From assembly GCA_030685235.1 (NCBI GenBank), contig MU839082.1:682001-746000 (forward strand): DNA of 64,000 bases, in the 5' to 3' direction. Below, piece by piece: positions 1-13,370 of this stretch (positions are counted from its first letter, which is position 1; every line of letters starts with the position of its first letter). The notes below the pieces were generated by a model that searched no databases, was not told the origin of the DNA, and saw nothing but the letters and a program-made list of their open reading frames with translations. The position numbers and the translations under genes were made by a program. The stretch comes from Copromyces sp. CBS 386.78. Taxonomy: Eukaryota > Ascomycota > Sordariomycetes > Sordariales > Sordariaceae.

Positions 1-125
1 CCTTCGAATTAATAGCGAGCCGTTCTTTATATTAAAAGTGGTTATAACTAACGTATCTTCTCTTTCGAATTAATAGCGAGCCATTCTTTACATTAAAGGT
101 AATTATAATTAACGTATCTTCTCCT
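1..125. repeat. Two-copy tandem repeat, about 62 bp, RIP-degraded
   Basis: Two head-to-tail copies start with CTTCGAATTAATAGCGAGCC, run to AACGTATCTTCTC and differ at a few C/T or A/G positions. A third copy begins and breaks off after CCTTCGAAT. No coding potential is visible. The array may continue to the left of the window. Confidence 0.7.
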
Positions 126-239
126 TCGAATGGATATAAATTTAATAGTAAATTAGGAATTTATTTAAATACACTTCTATATTAAGAGGGTATAGGTAGG
201 AGAAGGTTATATTAGTTCTTTATACTATTTATAGTTAGG

Positions 240-1265
240 GTCCCCGTAAGGGTTATTAGTTTCGTAATATTATTATACCTTTTTATCGGAGAGAAGTATT
301 AGGGTTAATATTAATAAATAGCCATATAGCTCGTTAATATCCTTACTCTTTATTAATCGCTTAGTTTACTATTATATAGAAAATAAATCGTAGGGGCTTA
401 ATAGTAGTAAGCATATTAAATCTATAGTTAATAAATATTAATATAATGGTTTAAGGGTTAGTTTCTCTAATAATAATAATATTAAAAATATCCAATATAT
501 ATAATTTAATAATTCGCTTTCGTTAGGAAAGCTAGTAGTAGAAGGATAGTTAACGATATTAATATTTTGGATTAGGCTTATTATTACTATTAGGTTTACT
601 ATAATTAATAAATTTACTATTATTATCGGATATTATCCTAATTAATTTTAATATTACTAATATTATTAATAATATTAATAATATTAATGCTATTAGTAAT
701 ACCGGTTTAGTTATCGAATAAATTGGGGGTTAGTTATTAAATTAAATATTCGGGTTTTCTTTTTCTTTTTTAAATTAAATTTGAATAATAATATTGGAAT
801 TTATTGCTTTTACTAATAATTATTAATAGATATTCAATTTAATAAATAGGATAAAAAATAAAGTAAATTAAAAAGGGAAAGGGAGGGAATAATAAAAGGA
901 AAGAAGGGAAATAATAAAAGGATAGGGGGGAAATAGTAAAAGGATAGGGGGGAAATAATAAGGGGAGAAGGAGGGGAAATAAGAATAAAAGAGAAGGATA
1001 GGAATAATAAAAAGTAAAGGGTTAGAAAACTAAAAAACTAAAAAATTAGTAAACTAGAAAATTAAAAAATTAAAAAACTAGTAAATTAGAAAATTAGAAA
1101 ACTAAGAAAGAATAATAAAGGGAAAGGGATTAGAAAATTAGAAAATTGGAAAATTGGAAAATTGGAAAATTAGTAAATTAGTAAATTAGAAAATTAAAAA
1201 GGAATAATAAAAGGAAAGGGATTAGAAAATTAAAAAACTTAAAAATTAGAAAGAAAGTAGTAAAG
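240..1265. repeat. Dispersed repeat A, copy 1 (RIP-degraded)
   Basis: This stretch shares its order of motifs with 2690-3019 plus 10474-11160. Both copies contain ATATATATAATTTAATAATTCGC, a run of ATT-type triplets, then a long purine-rich tail with AGAAAATTAG/AGAAACTAG units (here 1021-1260). CA and TG are nearly absent, as expected after RIP. No open reading frame is left and the original element is not identifiable. Confidence 0.55.
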
Positions 1266-1693
1266 GAGGGTAGTATATGAACGGGTTAATATAATAATAA
1301 ATTTACTTTAATAACCTACCTCCTATAAAGTTAAACGGCTTAATTTAATATTAATATTAATAATTTATTATATTTAAAACGGGTAAAAACTCCTCCTTTA
1401 AGTAGTTTTCTATTATTCTCAAGAAATTCCTCCTTTAAATAGTTTTTATTATTTTCGAGTAATTAAATAATTAGCATTGGGTTTCTAACCCCCTATAGGG
1501 GATTAAATAAGTAATTATTAATAGTTATAAAAATAATATCCGCTTATATAATATTTAACTAACTCTAAGAATACTAGTAACTAAGCTTAATCCTAATTAG
1601 AAAGCTATAATATTATTAAATTTAGTTAATAATAAGCGTAGTTTTCGGCTTAATAGCCTAACCGTTCTTAATATACTTATAGTTATAGTATTT

Positions 1694-1885
1694 AAATATA
1701 GTTTAATAGCTAGTATAGGAGTTATATTAATTTCTTTTAATAATTTTTAATAATATTAAATATAATTTAATAGTTAGTATAGGAGTTGTATTGATCTCTT
1801 TTAACGACTTTTAGTAGCATTAAATATAGTTTAATAGCTAGTATAGGAATTGTATTAATCTCTTTTAACGACCTTATTAAAAGTA
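1694..1885. repeat. 64-bp tandem repeat, 3 copies
   Basis: Copies begin at 1694, 1758 and 1822 with AAATATAGTTTAATAGCTAG or a one- or two-base variant. Differences between copies are mostly transitions, consistent with RIP acting separately on each. Confidence 0.75.
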
Positions 1886-2340
1886 TTAAAAATATTAATA
1901 ACTAGTAGTAATTGTTTATTAGTTTAGTTTAAGGGGCTTAATTAAGCTCTAGTAGTATTAGTGGTTATTATAGGCGTAATTAATAGTAAAGATTATTTTG
2001 AAATGGAAGTTAGTATTTAAAACACTTCTTGATAAATAGTTGACTAATATATTTAAATTATATTTATAACCCCCTGCAATTCGGATTTTAACCTTTTTAA
2101 GCACTATTCACCCGTAAGTAGTAGAATAATATAGTATATTAGGATTCTATTAATAAAATTTATATATCTTGAAGGATTTATTATTAAATAAATATTATTA
2201 GTCGATTAGTTATTTAAAAGGGAGGGAGATAATAGGAATTAATAATATTAAGGGGGGGGGAAGAATAATTTATAATAATTATCGCTGTTTTATCGTATTT
2301 AATATACTTATATATCGTCGAAGTAGTCTTAGAAGAGCTC

Positions 2341-2523
2341 TAACTCGACGAATTGGAATAATAAAATTATTTCTATAAGATTATTTTAAATTAGTAAATT
2401 TTAATTCGACGAATTAAAGTAATGAAATTATTTCTGTAAAATTATTCTAGACTAATGAATTTTAATTCAACGAATTAGAATAATAAGATTATTTTTATAA
2501 GATTATTCTGGACCGGTATTTTA
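2341..2523. repeat. 61-bp tandem repeat, 3 copies
   Basis: Copies begin at 2341, 2402 and 2463 with TAAYTCRACGAATTRRA and share the spacing of a central ATTATTTYTRTAARATTATT. No gene is visible. Confidence 0.75.
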
Positions 2524-2689
2524 GAACCTTTTTAGTATTAATAGCGGTAGTACTTATAATTATAAAAAAATATTAATTCGGTATCGGTAGCGGTAATACT
2601 TATATTCGTAGGATGCGACAAGTAGTTTCGGTATTAGGGAAATATAATTTATATTATTTATCGCTATATTATTTATACCCCCTTATACC

Positions 2690-3019
2690 GTTAAAATTGA
2701 AGTTTTAAGTAGGAGGGCAATATTTTACTAGGTAATTAAAATAGCCAGTATTATGTTTAATATCCTTGCTCTTTATTAGTCCTTAATTTATTATTATATT
2801 GAGGACGGGTCTTAAGTAATATTAAATAATATATATAATTACCGATTTAATTTATTATAGTCGGCCTTTCTAATGGTAATAATATTGAAGATATTTAATA
2901 TATATAATTTAATAATTCGCTTTTATTAAGAAAGTTAGTAATAAATAATGTTAAATATTTTGGGATAAGCTTGCTAATATTCGAGTTCTACTGTTAAAGG
3001 TATTTTATTAGTTAGTATT
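2690..3019. repeat. Dispersed repeat A, copy 2, left part
   Basis: This segment resembles 300-600 in sequence and order. It stops exactly at the GTATT target duplication (3015-3019) of the retrotransposon that follows. The other half resumes at 10474. The repeat is therefore split by the insertion. Confidence 0.55.
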
Positions 3020-3273
3020 TATTACGGGGCGAGATGGCACTGTAGGGGGTATGATGAGATATGCGTTATTGCATAAGGAGAAAGGAGGAGAGAAGGAAGT
3101 GTGCGAGGAGGTCTGGCTATATATAGGCGAGAGCCCTATAAACCAGACCGTACGCGGGCATGTAAAACTGCACGTAACGATAATATATACGTAGCCAGAG
3201 CTCTGGGCTCTAATCGGCATAGCACATATATAGTTAATATAGTATAATATATTATAGGTCTAACTTTATAATA
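3020..3273 (-). repeat. 3' LTR of the left gypsy element
   Basis: This 254-bp LTR pairs with 10220-10473. It contains CTATATATAG flanked by an inverted GGTCTGG/CCAGACC pair. Its left two thirds (about 3024-3230) keep CA/TG dinucleotides and look hardly RIPped, whereas the last 50 bp are RIPped. A 70-codon open frame here is an LTR artefact. Confidence 0.9.
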
Positions 3274-3599
3274 CTATCCCCCCTTAAAAGAAGTTCAAAG
3301 AGCTAAAAATCTATATATATGTAAAATAATAGATTTAAAACCCCTCTCGTAACCTTTTATCCTTATAAATATTTATTAACTTCCGAAATACCTTTCTAAA
3401 AGCGAGGTATAAACCTTCTTCTATATCTTTTTACGTCCTATCCTTTATAGTGGCGGCTATTTCTTACCGTATTAAGCGGTTAGAACGGCGTTGTAGTAGT
3501 TCGGGGGCTGCCGGCGCTAGCGTTAGAATATTGGCGGCGAAGCGTTCAAAAACCCTTTAAACTTCTAGGGGAATTAATTTATCCGGGTATTCGTAGTAG

Positions 3600-6500
3600 A
3601 ATTATTAAAAATAATATTTACAATTGATAATATTACTAATAGGTTCTTAAGTAAGATTATTAGTCTTCTATTTAATTTTATATTTTTAATGTTTATTATT
3701 GCCTATTTATTAATAATTTATAAAACGTTTAAATATTTACTCTTCGTACTCCTCCTAACCGTCGGTCTATATTATAACCCTGCCTTCGTTAACCTAGACG
3801 TTTATTGTAGTAAATTAGTTTAAAAGGCTTTAGCCGGACTATAATTATACTATAGAAATATGGAAAATTAGTAAGTACTTTATATTAGAGGGTAGGGCAA
3901 AATAAACTGTATATAATTCGGTATAAATAATTTTAAAGGGTCCTTTTTAGCGGGGATATAATTTCGCGTACGGACGTCCGTTAATGAGGTTAACCGTATT
4001 AAAAAGAATTATATTATTAGCGCGGTATTTAATAAAATCGATTCGCTTTTTATTAGTATTATCCTTATATTATTCGTATATATAATAAAATTATTAAATA
4101 GCGAAATCCTAAATTTATTAAAAGCGGTCCGTTAGTTTGTTATTTTTATAGTATTCTTTAAATTGAGCTGGGGAGAGATTTAGTAATAGCGGAGTACGGG
4201 GTTCTATACCTATACGAAGGTAATATCCGTAATTAGCGAAAAAAGGAAAAATACCGGTTAATAAAGAAATAGTATTATTATTAGCGAATTCTACTAATAG
4301 TAATTACTTTACTTAATTTATTTATATTTAATTAATATAGATTCTTAAAAATTATTTTATTTCTATATTAATATATTCGGTTTAAGTATTCGTTTAGGGG
4401 TAGAAAGCGGAAGTGAATTTGCGAATTATAGATAGCCGCTTATAAAGGGTAGATTAAAATTGTAAAATAAATTGGGTACTTCTATTAGAAAGTATATTAT
4501 TTAAAAGGCTATAAATTAAGTAAATACGATTGATAAATTAGTCTATTAATTTTTCCGCTTTTAAAATTATTATTAGAATATAGTACTATATTTTAATAAG
4601 TTAATTAACGACGATAGTAATGTATTTAAAAATTTGGCCTAAATAAGTATTTAGCGGTAGTAGCGTAATATAGTCGATTGAAATATCGGTCTACGGCGCG
4701 AAAATAATTGTAATTAATTTAAAATAATTGGTTGAACCCCTCTTTAAAAATTTAATCTTTACGTAAAATAAATAACTTTTATAGAAAAGGCGTACGTTGT
4801 TATATATCCCCTCCTAATAGAAATTATATTATAGGAATTCGTACGTAGTATTATAATTTGGATAACCGGCGCCCGGGGAATTATACTAGCAATTAATAAA
4901 TTAGAATTAGAGAATTTTATTATAAGGATTAATAATAATTCGGTCGTACTATTTTATAATACTATTAACAATATAATATTCCGAAAAGGCTTTATAGAAA
5001 ACCTTTTTAATAATAATAAGCTATTAATAGGCTCCGCTAATAAGGGAGGAGACTAATTCTTATAAGAAAATGGAGGTTTTGTAATTCGTATAAATAAAAT
5101 TATTAATTGATTAAGAATCTAAATTATTTAGGCCTAATAAATATAAGGAGAAATTTACCGCCGGATTATTAAATTCGAAATAGCTTTCTTCGAATTAAGA
5201 CAGATTTAGTAAAGCCTTCTTACAGGTAATTAAATAATTATCTTCTTCGCTATTCGGGCGGTCGTTAAGTTTATAATTTAAAGTATTTAGGCGGAGGTTT
5301 TTCGAGCCTAGTATATATTTAATTAGGAAGTTAAACCGGGATAAGAATTAAGATTAGTATATATATTATTAAGTTAATTATTTATTAGTCGTAAATATTT
5401 AGAAATTCTTATAGTCTATTAAAATATTGAACGGTTATTAAGCTCCTTCGAATTCCGGCTTCTACTCCTTTAATATTTTAATAATTACGAATAATTCTTT
5501 GTTATATATATTGTAATTATATTCCTAAGAGTTATATTTAGCTAAAAAGTAGGTAATAGGGTAGAGAATATTATCGTTTCCGTATTGGGAAAGGGTACTA
5601 CCCGTAGCCTAATTAAAGGCGTTTATTTTAATTACAGTCTTTTTAATCTAATCGTAGATTTTAAACATAGGTCCGCTAATAAATACCCGTTTAAAAACTT
5701 CGAAAGTAGCCTAATAACGGTCGTCCTAAGACTATTCAATATCTTTCTTTGTAAATTCGTAAAGTAGAGTAGCTATTATTGAAAATTTTTTTATAAATTA
5801 TTAGTAGAAGTTCGTAAAGTTTAAGAAGGATTGTAAGGACTTTTTTAATTCTGGTATTTATTAATTTATAATAGTTTTAACCTTTTTTAAATTTATTTCG
5901 ATATTTTTAAGCGTAATAATTAAATTTAAATATTTCGTTTTTATTATATAGAATTCGTATTTATTAATATTAATATTAAGGCCTGCTTTCGCTAATTTAT
6001 TGAAGACGTTATTAACGTACTGCTTATAATCTTTAATATTATTGGAATAAATAAGAATATTATCGAAGTAAGCGGTCGTATAAACGTTAAAAATATTATA
6101 TAGGATATTATTAATATAATTTTAAAATATACTTAGGGCGCCTTATAAGCCAAAAGGAATAATTAAAAATTTAAATAAGTTAAACCGGGTTATAAAAGTA
6201 GTAAGTTATTCGTATTTTTATTTAATACGGATACGGTTAAATATAATAATTATATTAAATTTCGTAAAAATTTTAGTGTGGTAAATTGCGTTAAAGGTTT
6301 TTTTAATAAGCGGGAAGGAATAACGGGACTTAAAGGTAACGTTATTAACGTTGCGGTAATTAATGTAAATGCGGATTCCGCCTCCCGGCTTTTTAATAAA
6401 GAATAGAAATATTAAAGTTTCTAATTGTAAAGGTTTAATAAATTTCTTTTAAAATATATTATCGACTTATTTTTTAATAATATTAAATTTGTTAGGATTA

Positions 6501-9500
6501 AACGTATGCCCGTGGAAAGCGAGAGGGGTTATTCCCGGACGGAGTTCGATTTTTAAATTATATACCCTATAGGGAAGAAGAATATCCGCTCCCTCTTATA
6601 GGAAGGTTTATATATAATACTAATATTATTGTAGGAATTTAGTTTGAATTTTTACGACCGTTTTAAGGAGTTTATTAACTTTTTCGTAGAATTTAACCGT
6701 ATTTTTAAATGTAATTTTATTAATAATAATATTATTTACTATAAAATATTTGTTAATTACTTTTTTATAATAAGGAAAATCGTCGTTAGTATTATTAATT
6801 TTAATAAAGTTGGAAATTTTTATAGCCCTTAAAGCGGTTTCGTTTCCCTTCCCTACTAAAGTGTTAATTTAATGATAATATTTATTGCCGAAAAAGTATT
6901 TAAAACGCTAGCCTTTATTTAATAATATTTTTACTATTATATTTAGCGTAAAATTATTGCTTATACTTTAAAGGTTTAAGATCCGTCCTTCATTTTTTAA
7001 TTTCTCGTTTTCTTCAGTTAACCTACGGATATCTTCGTCTAAGTTAGCCCGAATTATATAGATAATTAGGAATTTATAAGTTTTCGCTAATTAATTAAAA
7101 GTAGCGGCCGAGAATTCTTTAATATCGTTAGGGTTAATAGGATTAGCCGGAATACTATAGAGCTGAACCGGGATTCGATAATCCGCTATAGAAGTCTTTA
7201 TACCCCTAGCCTAGCGGTAGGGCGGCGGGTAAAGTATTAAAAGAGGCGCTAGGAGTAAGGTTAATAGTATAATTGTACTACTGCCTTTTATTTTCCCGAA
7301 TGGAGTAGTATTTAATTAGTTGGCGACCCTATATTTAAAATAGTAGAATTATTAATAAATGGTTCGTTTAATTATAGCGGAGATAAATAGCCGTTTAATA
7401 GCCGTTATTTCGTCGTATTAGCCTTCGTTATACTAATTAAATTCGTTTTTATTTTTTGTATTTTCTACTATTAGATTCTAGTATAAACGTTGAATTAGCA
7501 GTCGCGGAATTGTAAAATAGCGGTTCGAAAGCGGAATAATATAGTTTAAACCCCCGGGTAGGAAATAGCCGCGTTATTTACAAATAGAATTAAATTGAAA
7601 AGAGTCGTTAAATTAATTAATATTTAGGGTATAATAAATAAATTATAAATAACTTAAAATAATAGGGTTATTTTTAACCAAATTGTAAATTAATAGATTA
7701 ATAATTTTATAATAAATTCCCGCTTATATCGTAAATTTAGAAAAGTAAGTAATATTACCCTTAGTTTAGCCGTTTACGAAGTATAATAATTTAGGAATAG
7801 CGAATAGAAAAAAAGGGAAATAGTAATAGTAAATAAAACGATAATTAATAAAATTAAGGGTAATATATCCGCTATTAACGAAAATAATATAGTATAATTT
7901 ACACAATTTATAAAATAAATAAATAGAAAGATTTAATAAATTTAAGTATTTATAACGGCTATTTATTAAAGATCTATTTATTTTAATAATATTTAATTAT
8001 ATAAAGACGGTCCTATTATTTCCTTTATATCTATTGGATTTATATTTTTAAATATAATTTAATTAGGAGGCTATATATTTCTTTAGCCCGAAATCGAACT
8101 GTTTTTATTATTTATAATCGGGCTAACAAAATTAGGCTAGTAAGTAGGAATAGGGTTATAATAGCCGGGAATTAGAGTGCTGGGGGTTAGAGCTCCTATG
8201 TTTATATTGGGGTTTATAGTATTAATATAGTATCCGCCGCTATAATTAGGATATTACTATTTATAATTATATTAGCCTTAAGCGGGCTATTATTAATTAT
8301 TATTATTATTATTACCGCCGCTATTATTATTAGTACTATTATTATTACGGTTACTGTTATTTCCGTTATTAAAGGTGCCGTTATTACCGCTATTATTACG
8401 GTTATTACTACCGTTACTAGTATTGCTAATATTACCGCCGCGGCCTTTATTACGGTTATTACGGGGTTTAATTTCCTTTTTAAAATTGACCTGGGCGCGA
8501 TAATTAGTAGAATAATAGTTAAGCCTTCTATAATAGGTATAGATACCTATCTTTATACGATATTTAAAAATATTAACTTCGATTATATAAAATATTTAAA
8601 TATTTATTTCGGTTATAGTGTTAAAATCTATTACGTCGCCGCCTTAATTAATAATCGCTTCGGTTGTAGAAGTGCCGGAGTAGCCGGCAGGAGCGGAGGT
8701 ATTAATTATATTAATTTTATAAAATAGGTTAATTTACTTTTCGCGCTAATTTTTATTTTCTAATACTTTAGCGAAATTACGAACGGCTTTAAACTATTTA
8801 TTAAATTTATCGTTAGCGGGCTAAAAATATTAATAGGAAAAAGCGAAGCGAATATAATCGTTAATTTTTTAATAGAGGTAATAGATTTTTATACTATTAT
8901 CGAATTTATATTTATCGATAAATATAACGAACTTTTCTTCAAAATCGGTCTATTTTATACTTTTAGATATTTTAAAGTCCTTAAAAGTATAGCGGGATTC
9001 TACGACGATATTAATATTATTGTACTTCTTATTTAATTTGTTAATTAATTCGAAGGTTATAACTTACTTATAAAGTTCGCCGAAAATAGCCTTATTTAAT
9101 TCGGTTTTAATAGTTTCGAATAGGACGCCTTCGATAAAGCGGGTAATAAGGGAAAATTTAGGGCGTTTGTCGGTAAAGATTTTAGGCTTATTTATTTAAA
9201 CGAATTTTATACGTATATGCTAGGTATAATATTTAATAGTACGTTCGATTGACGATTCTTTATTATTAAAGGCGGGGGTAATAATAATATATAATATTAA
9301 TTTATAGCCGTTACTGTTCTTAACGGTATTTATTATATTGTTATTGTTACCGGGATTGTTAAATATATTAGGAAGTAAAGGGGTTAAATTAGGGGACGGT
9401 AGGGGAACTGGGCTAGTAAGCCGGGTACGAAAGTCGAAAAAGATTTTTTATTAACGGTCTTTTTAAAATTAGAAAGCGGTTGCAGATACTATACGGAAAT

Positions 9501-9900
9501 TATTAAATTCTTTTTTAAAAGCGGCGATCTATTTATAGAGCGATTTAATTTAATTTTAATAATCCTTTATACTAGTTTAATCGGCGAATAAGTATTAAGT
9601 ATAGATAATTATAATATTATTTTCTTTATAGGCGATTTCGTAATTAAAACTTTTAATACGAATATATAAATAAATAACTTCCTTTCTAGTTGCAATAAGG
9701 TTTTCTTCGAAATAACCAGTGTTAATTTTGGTTATAATTATGTCGTTATAGAGTAGGCGATAGAAAGTAGAGAAGAAGGCTTGAAAAATAGAAAGGTTAG
9801 CGAGATTGTACGCTTAAGAAATAAGGATTAAAATTTTAATCGTTTAATAATAAAAACCTTCGAACGCTTAAATAAAAACCGTTAAATTATTTTAGTATTC
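3600..9900 (-). pseudogene. Degraded gag-pol of the left gypsy element
   Basis: Read on the minus strand, the stretch around 6110-5880 gives a frame with TAYFDNILIYS followed by KYEFYIIKTKYL. This is the YxDD block and downstream block of Ty3/gypsy reverse transcriptase, with the second Asp of YFDD changed to Asn. The order on the minus strand is then gag-like (about 9900-8200, including an Asn/Gly-rich linker encoded by ATT/GTT-type triplets at about 8290-8460), protease/RT, RNase H and integrase toward 4400. Many in-frame stops are TAA/TAG from RIP. Only the RT is supported by clear motifs; the other limits are inferred from the usual order. Confidence 0.75.
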
Positions 9901-10219
9901 TAAATTAATAACTATTATAATAGCGCTAATAATTGTAATAATAATAAAATTATCGGTTATTAATTAAGTTCTAAGGGTAATAGAATTAGATATTAATTGT
10001 TAAATTTAATACGTTTTCAAATATAAAGGAGAAAAAGAAAGTGCGAACAATCTTAATAATATTCGGCTTAGTATTTTACCTAGTTTAACAGCTAGGTTTA
10101 TAATTCGAATTGGGAATATATAGGGTCGAGTTTTAATTATTAATTACTACGATTAAAATATAAACAATCTTCTTCTTATTAAATAGGCGCGCGTAGTATA
10201 ATAATTAAATATAATAAAC

Positions 10220-10473
10220 TATTACGGGGCGAAATAGCACCGTAGGGGGTATAATAAAATATACGTTATTATATAAGGAGAAAGGAGGAGAGAAGGAAGT
10301 ATACGAGGAAGTCTAGCTATATATAGGCGAGAGCCCTACAAACTAGACCGTACGCGGGCACGTAAAGCTGCACGTAACGATGATATATACGTGGCTAGAG
10401 CTCTAGGCTCTAATCGGCACAGTATATGTGCAGTCAGTGCAGCACAGCACATCACAGGTCTAACCCTGTAATA
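10220..10473 (-). repeat. 5' LTR of the left gypsy element
   Basis: This is the partner of 3020-3273. Here the outer end (about 10425-10465) is rich in CA dinucleotides and un-RIPped, the opposite half from the other LTR. The LTR is followed by the GTATT target duplication. Confidence 0.9.
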
Positions 10474-11160
10474 GTATTAATATTTTTAAGAGTAGCGTTT
10501 ACTAATACTACTAATATTACTAGTAGTATCGATAATATTAATAATATTAACGGTATTAGCAGTATTAAATTAGTTATCGGGCTAATTATTAAATTAATTG
10601 TTAATAATATTAGTTTAATATTTAAATTGGATTTGGATAATAGAATTAGAAATTGCTAGTTTTAATATTATTATTATCGGCGGGAATATTTTTAAATTTT
10701 CGTTTAAATAAAAAAGGAAAATTGTCCAAATTTGGTTAGAAATTCGTAAAATCGTTAAAGGAAATTCGTCGGATTATTAAAATAAATTTATAAAATTATA
10801 GGGAGAAGTTTATTAAAAGTTGGAAAAAAGGCCTTTTATCCTTAAAGAAATAAATTAGTAAAAAAAAGGATAATTAGAAATTAAAAAAGGGAAATTAAAA
10901 AAGGGAAATTAGGAAAGGGAGACTAAAAAAGGGAAATTAGGAAAGGGAAATTAAGAATTAGAAACTAGAAATTAGAAAACCTAGAAACCAGAAACCAGAA
11001 AACCTAGAAAAGGTAAACTAAAAACTAGAAACTAGAAATTAGAAAACTTAGAAACTAAAAAACCTAGGAACTAGAAATTAGAAATTAGAAAACCTAAAAA
11101 TTAAGAAAGGGTGAAGGGAGGGTAAAGGGGGATAATAAAAAGGAAAACGGACGATAAAAA
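10474..11160. repeat. Dispersed repeat A, copy 2, right part
   Basis: This part continues the repeat interrupted at 3019. It has ATT-type triplet runs like those at 600-720, then a purine-rich tail of AGAAACTAG/AAATTAG units (about 10860-11160) like that at 1021-1260. A 77-codon open frame at 10426-10659 spans the LTR edge and is not a gene. Confidence 0.5.
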
Positions 11161-12059
11161 GGATAGAAAACTTTATACCCGAACTTTATAAAAGGCGAAA
11201 TAAATTTAGTAAAGTAAATTGGAAAGGTTACGGCGATTAGGTTTTTAATTTGTTTAATACTGTTATAATATTAATGTTAATCCTTATTGCGAATTTCGAT
11301 AGAGATAGTTGAAGTTGTAGAGGGGTGGTAGGCGAAATTATTGCGGTGGCCTTTGGAGGTGATACTCTTTGGTAATGAACTGGACTTTACTTCGATGGCC
11401 CGGTGGCCCGGCGATAATTTCGGGAATATTGCTGTCGTTTATTGAACGCGACCGGCTGAAGGAGGGTAAGAAACTCGAAAAGTAGTAATAGGGGCTTAGA
11501 ATTGTAAAATGAGTAAGCTGGTAGGGGAGGTTAAAAAAGGTAGGAAGGGGTAAAGTTATAATTAACTTTAAGAGTATAAATATATTATATATAGTAGCGA
11601 GCTAGAGTCTTTGAGATTCCCCGTTAGAAGGCTAGCGTAGTAGCTAATAAATAGTTAGTATAGTTATAAGTAATTAGTATATAATAAATAAGTATTTTTA
11701 AATTAATAGATAAGTATTAATAAGTTTTAATAAAGTATAGATAATATAGATTAGTTAAAGGGTAGTTAGTGCATTGGGCTGACTGGGCTAAGTTGGGCTT
11801 TGAATTTAAATTTGGAAATTAAATCCTAAAATTGATTTTCGATTTTTAGACTTTTTATCGATTTTAATTTGGTCGTTTTCGAAATTTTCCCTAATTTATA
11901 CTCCTAAATATGTATAATAATATTAATATTATTGAATTACTTATGATTTTATTAATTAAAGAATGGTAAAATTACCTTTAAGTTATTTTATAGGAGTTTT
12001 AATAGTAATTAATAATATTTTAAATATACTTTCCCTCCCGAATTTATTATTAATAATAA
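11161..12059. other. AT-rich DNA with a short RIP-free patch
   Basis: Most of this stretch is RIP-degraded. About 11300-11480 has normal composition with retained CA/TG (for example TTTGGAGGTGATACTCTTTG). No gene or known element is recognisable in either part. Confidence 0.5.
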
Positions 12060-12745
12060 GTAGTACTAAACCTTTCCTCTAATAAGAATTATACCCGCCT
12101 TATTTCGTACGTCGCGTATTATATTTATTTAATTCGATATTACTTTACTTCTATATATCTTCGACGCGCAATATAAATATAGATATTACCTTCCTCTTTA
12201 ATAAATAGTACGAAAATATTCATAAAGAAAACTTCTAGCGTTACTTCTGGTTAAATTAATAAAATTCCTATTGAAAAGTAGAAAGTAGAAGGCCTTTAAC
12301 GACGCCGGCAATATATAACCTAAATTAGTAGTGCCTAATATAACGGCTTATTATTTATAACGACGATAATATAAATACTTAGAAATTTTACGATTAGGTT
12401 TCGTTATTGTTTATAAAGATATTTATTTATACTGTCGGAATATACGTACGTATTGGCTAAGTAAATGGCGGGGTAGCCGAAATACTACTTTTTGTAACGA
12501 ATTGATTGGCTATATTGTTAAAGAAGAATATCCGTTAAAATTTATTTATTAAAATAAATTATATAATTACTACTTCCTACCGCTATAAGACGAATAATTC
12601 CCTTATTACCGGTACTAATTAATTACAATATTTAATATTAAAAAGTTTGAACGTTTTACTTATTTAATAGCCGATAATATTATAACCGTTTTTAATACGC
12701 TCCTATTCGAAATTATTGCGCTAAACCTAATTATTTGCTAATATT
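12060..12745 (+). pseudogene. Unidentified RIP-degraded coding sequence
   Basis: One plus-strand frame stays open for more than 40 codons around 12400-12545 (residues such as YWLSKWRGSRNTTFCNELIG). It is interrupted elsewhere only by TAA/TAG codons of the kind that RIP makes from CAA, CAG or TGG. That suggests a former protein gene rather than random AT-rich DNA. I do not recognise the family. It may belong to a transposon or to a dead accessory gene, and the limits are approximate. Confidence 0.35.
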
Positions 12746-13370
12746 TAAGTAGTTACCGCCTATAATTCTAAATTTTTTAAAATTTAGGCTAATATATTTA
12801 AAGCCTCTTTATATAAATTAAATTTCGTTTATTTAGTATCGCTAAGGGTATTAGTGGCGTCGTCGTCCTTACTATTCTTTTTATATTTAAACTAGGGTTA
12901 ATATTAAAACTCACTATATTGCTAGTAGCGGTTAGGACTTTAGCCTAAATTTTATAGTATAGTACGGCCTTTGGGAAAGGATATTTTTTAAAAGGTTTAT
13001 ACTTAAGGTTCCTCTATTTTATAATTAGTCTAATTAAATATATTTATATAAATATATATTAATTTTAACTAGCCCTTCCTAAATTTTATTTATAAAGTTA
13101 AATATTAAACTATTTTTAATAAGCCTTTCTTCTATCCCGGATATATTTTTTAAACGTTGGAATATCTAATATTTCTTTTTTAAAGTATTAACGATAGTCT
13201 TTAATTTCGTAGTATTGAGGGTAGTATTAAACTCCTTATTAATAGTTTCGATTACTTTAATGTAAATAAAAGATTTAAAAATATTATTAACTTGTAAATT
13301 AGTATTAATTATATTTAATATTTATTCGAAGGCTATCCTTTTAAATCCTAGGGTATATATAATCTTTTCG

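Larger units (their letters stand above)
1266..2689. other. RIP-degraded AT-rich DNA without a gene
   Basis: This is AT-rich, stop-filled DNA in all frames, with CA/TG depletion. Apart from the tandem arrays at 1694-1885 and 2341-2523 I see no recognisable element or RNA gene. Confidence 0.6.
3020..10473 (-). mobile_element. Ty3/gypsy LTR retrotransposon, complete but RIP-killed
   Basis: Two 254-bp LTRs (3020-3273 and 10220-10473) are flanked by a perfect 5-bp duplication, GTATT (3015-3019 and 10474-10478). The ends read TATTAC...GTAATA, the RIP form of TG...CA. A purine tract (minus strand AAGGGGGGATAG, 3274-3286) abuts the inner edge of the left LTR, as a polypurine tract should, which makes the left LTR the 3' LTR and the element minus-strand. 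A degraded reverse transcriptase on the minus strand around 5880-6110 confirms the orientation and superfamily. Stops occur throughout, so the element is not autonomous. Confidence 0.9.

Noticed and set aside
6644..6832. 62-codon plus-strand frame in the left AT-rich block
   Set aside because: It lies opposite the degraded pol of the minus-strand gypsy element and has only AT-rich codons; chance frame. The same applies to 5585-5767.
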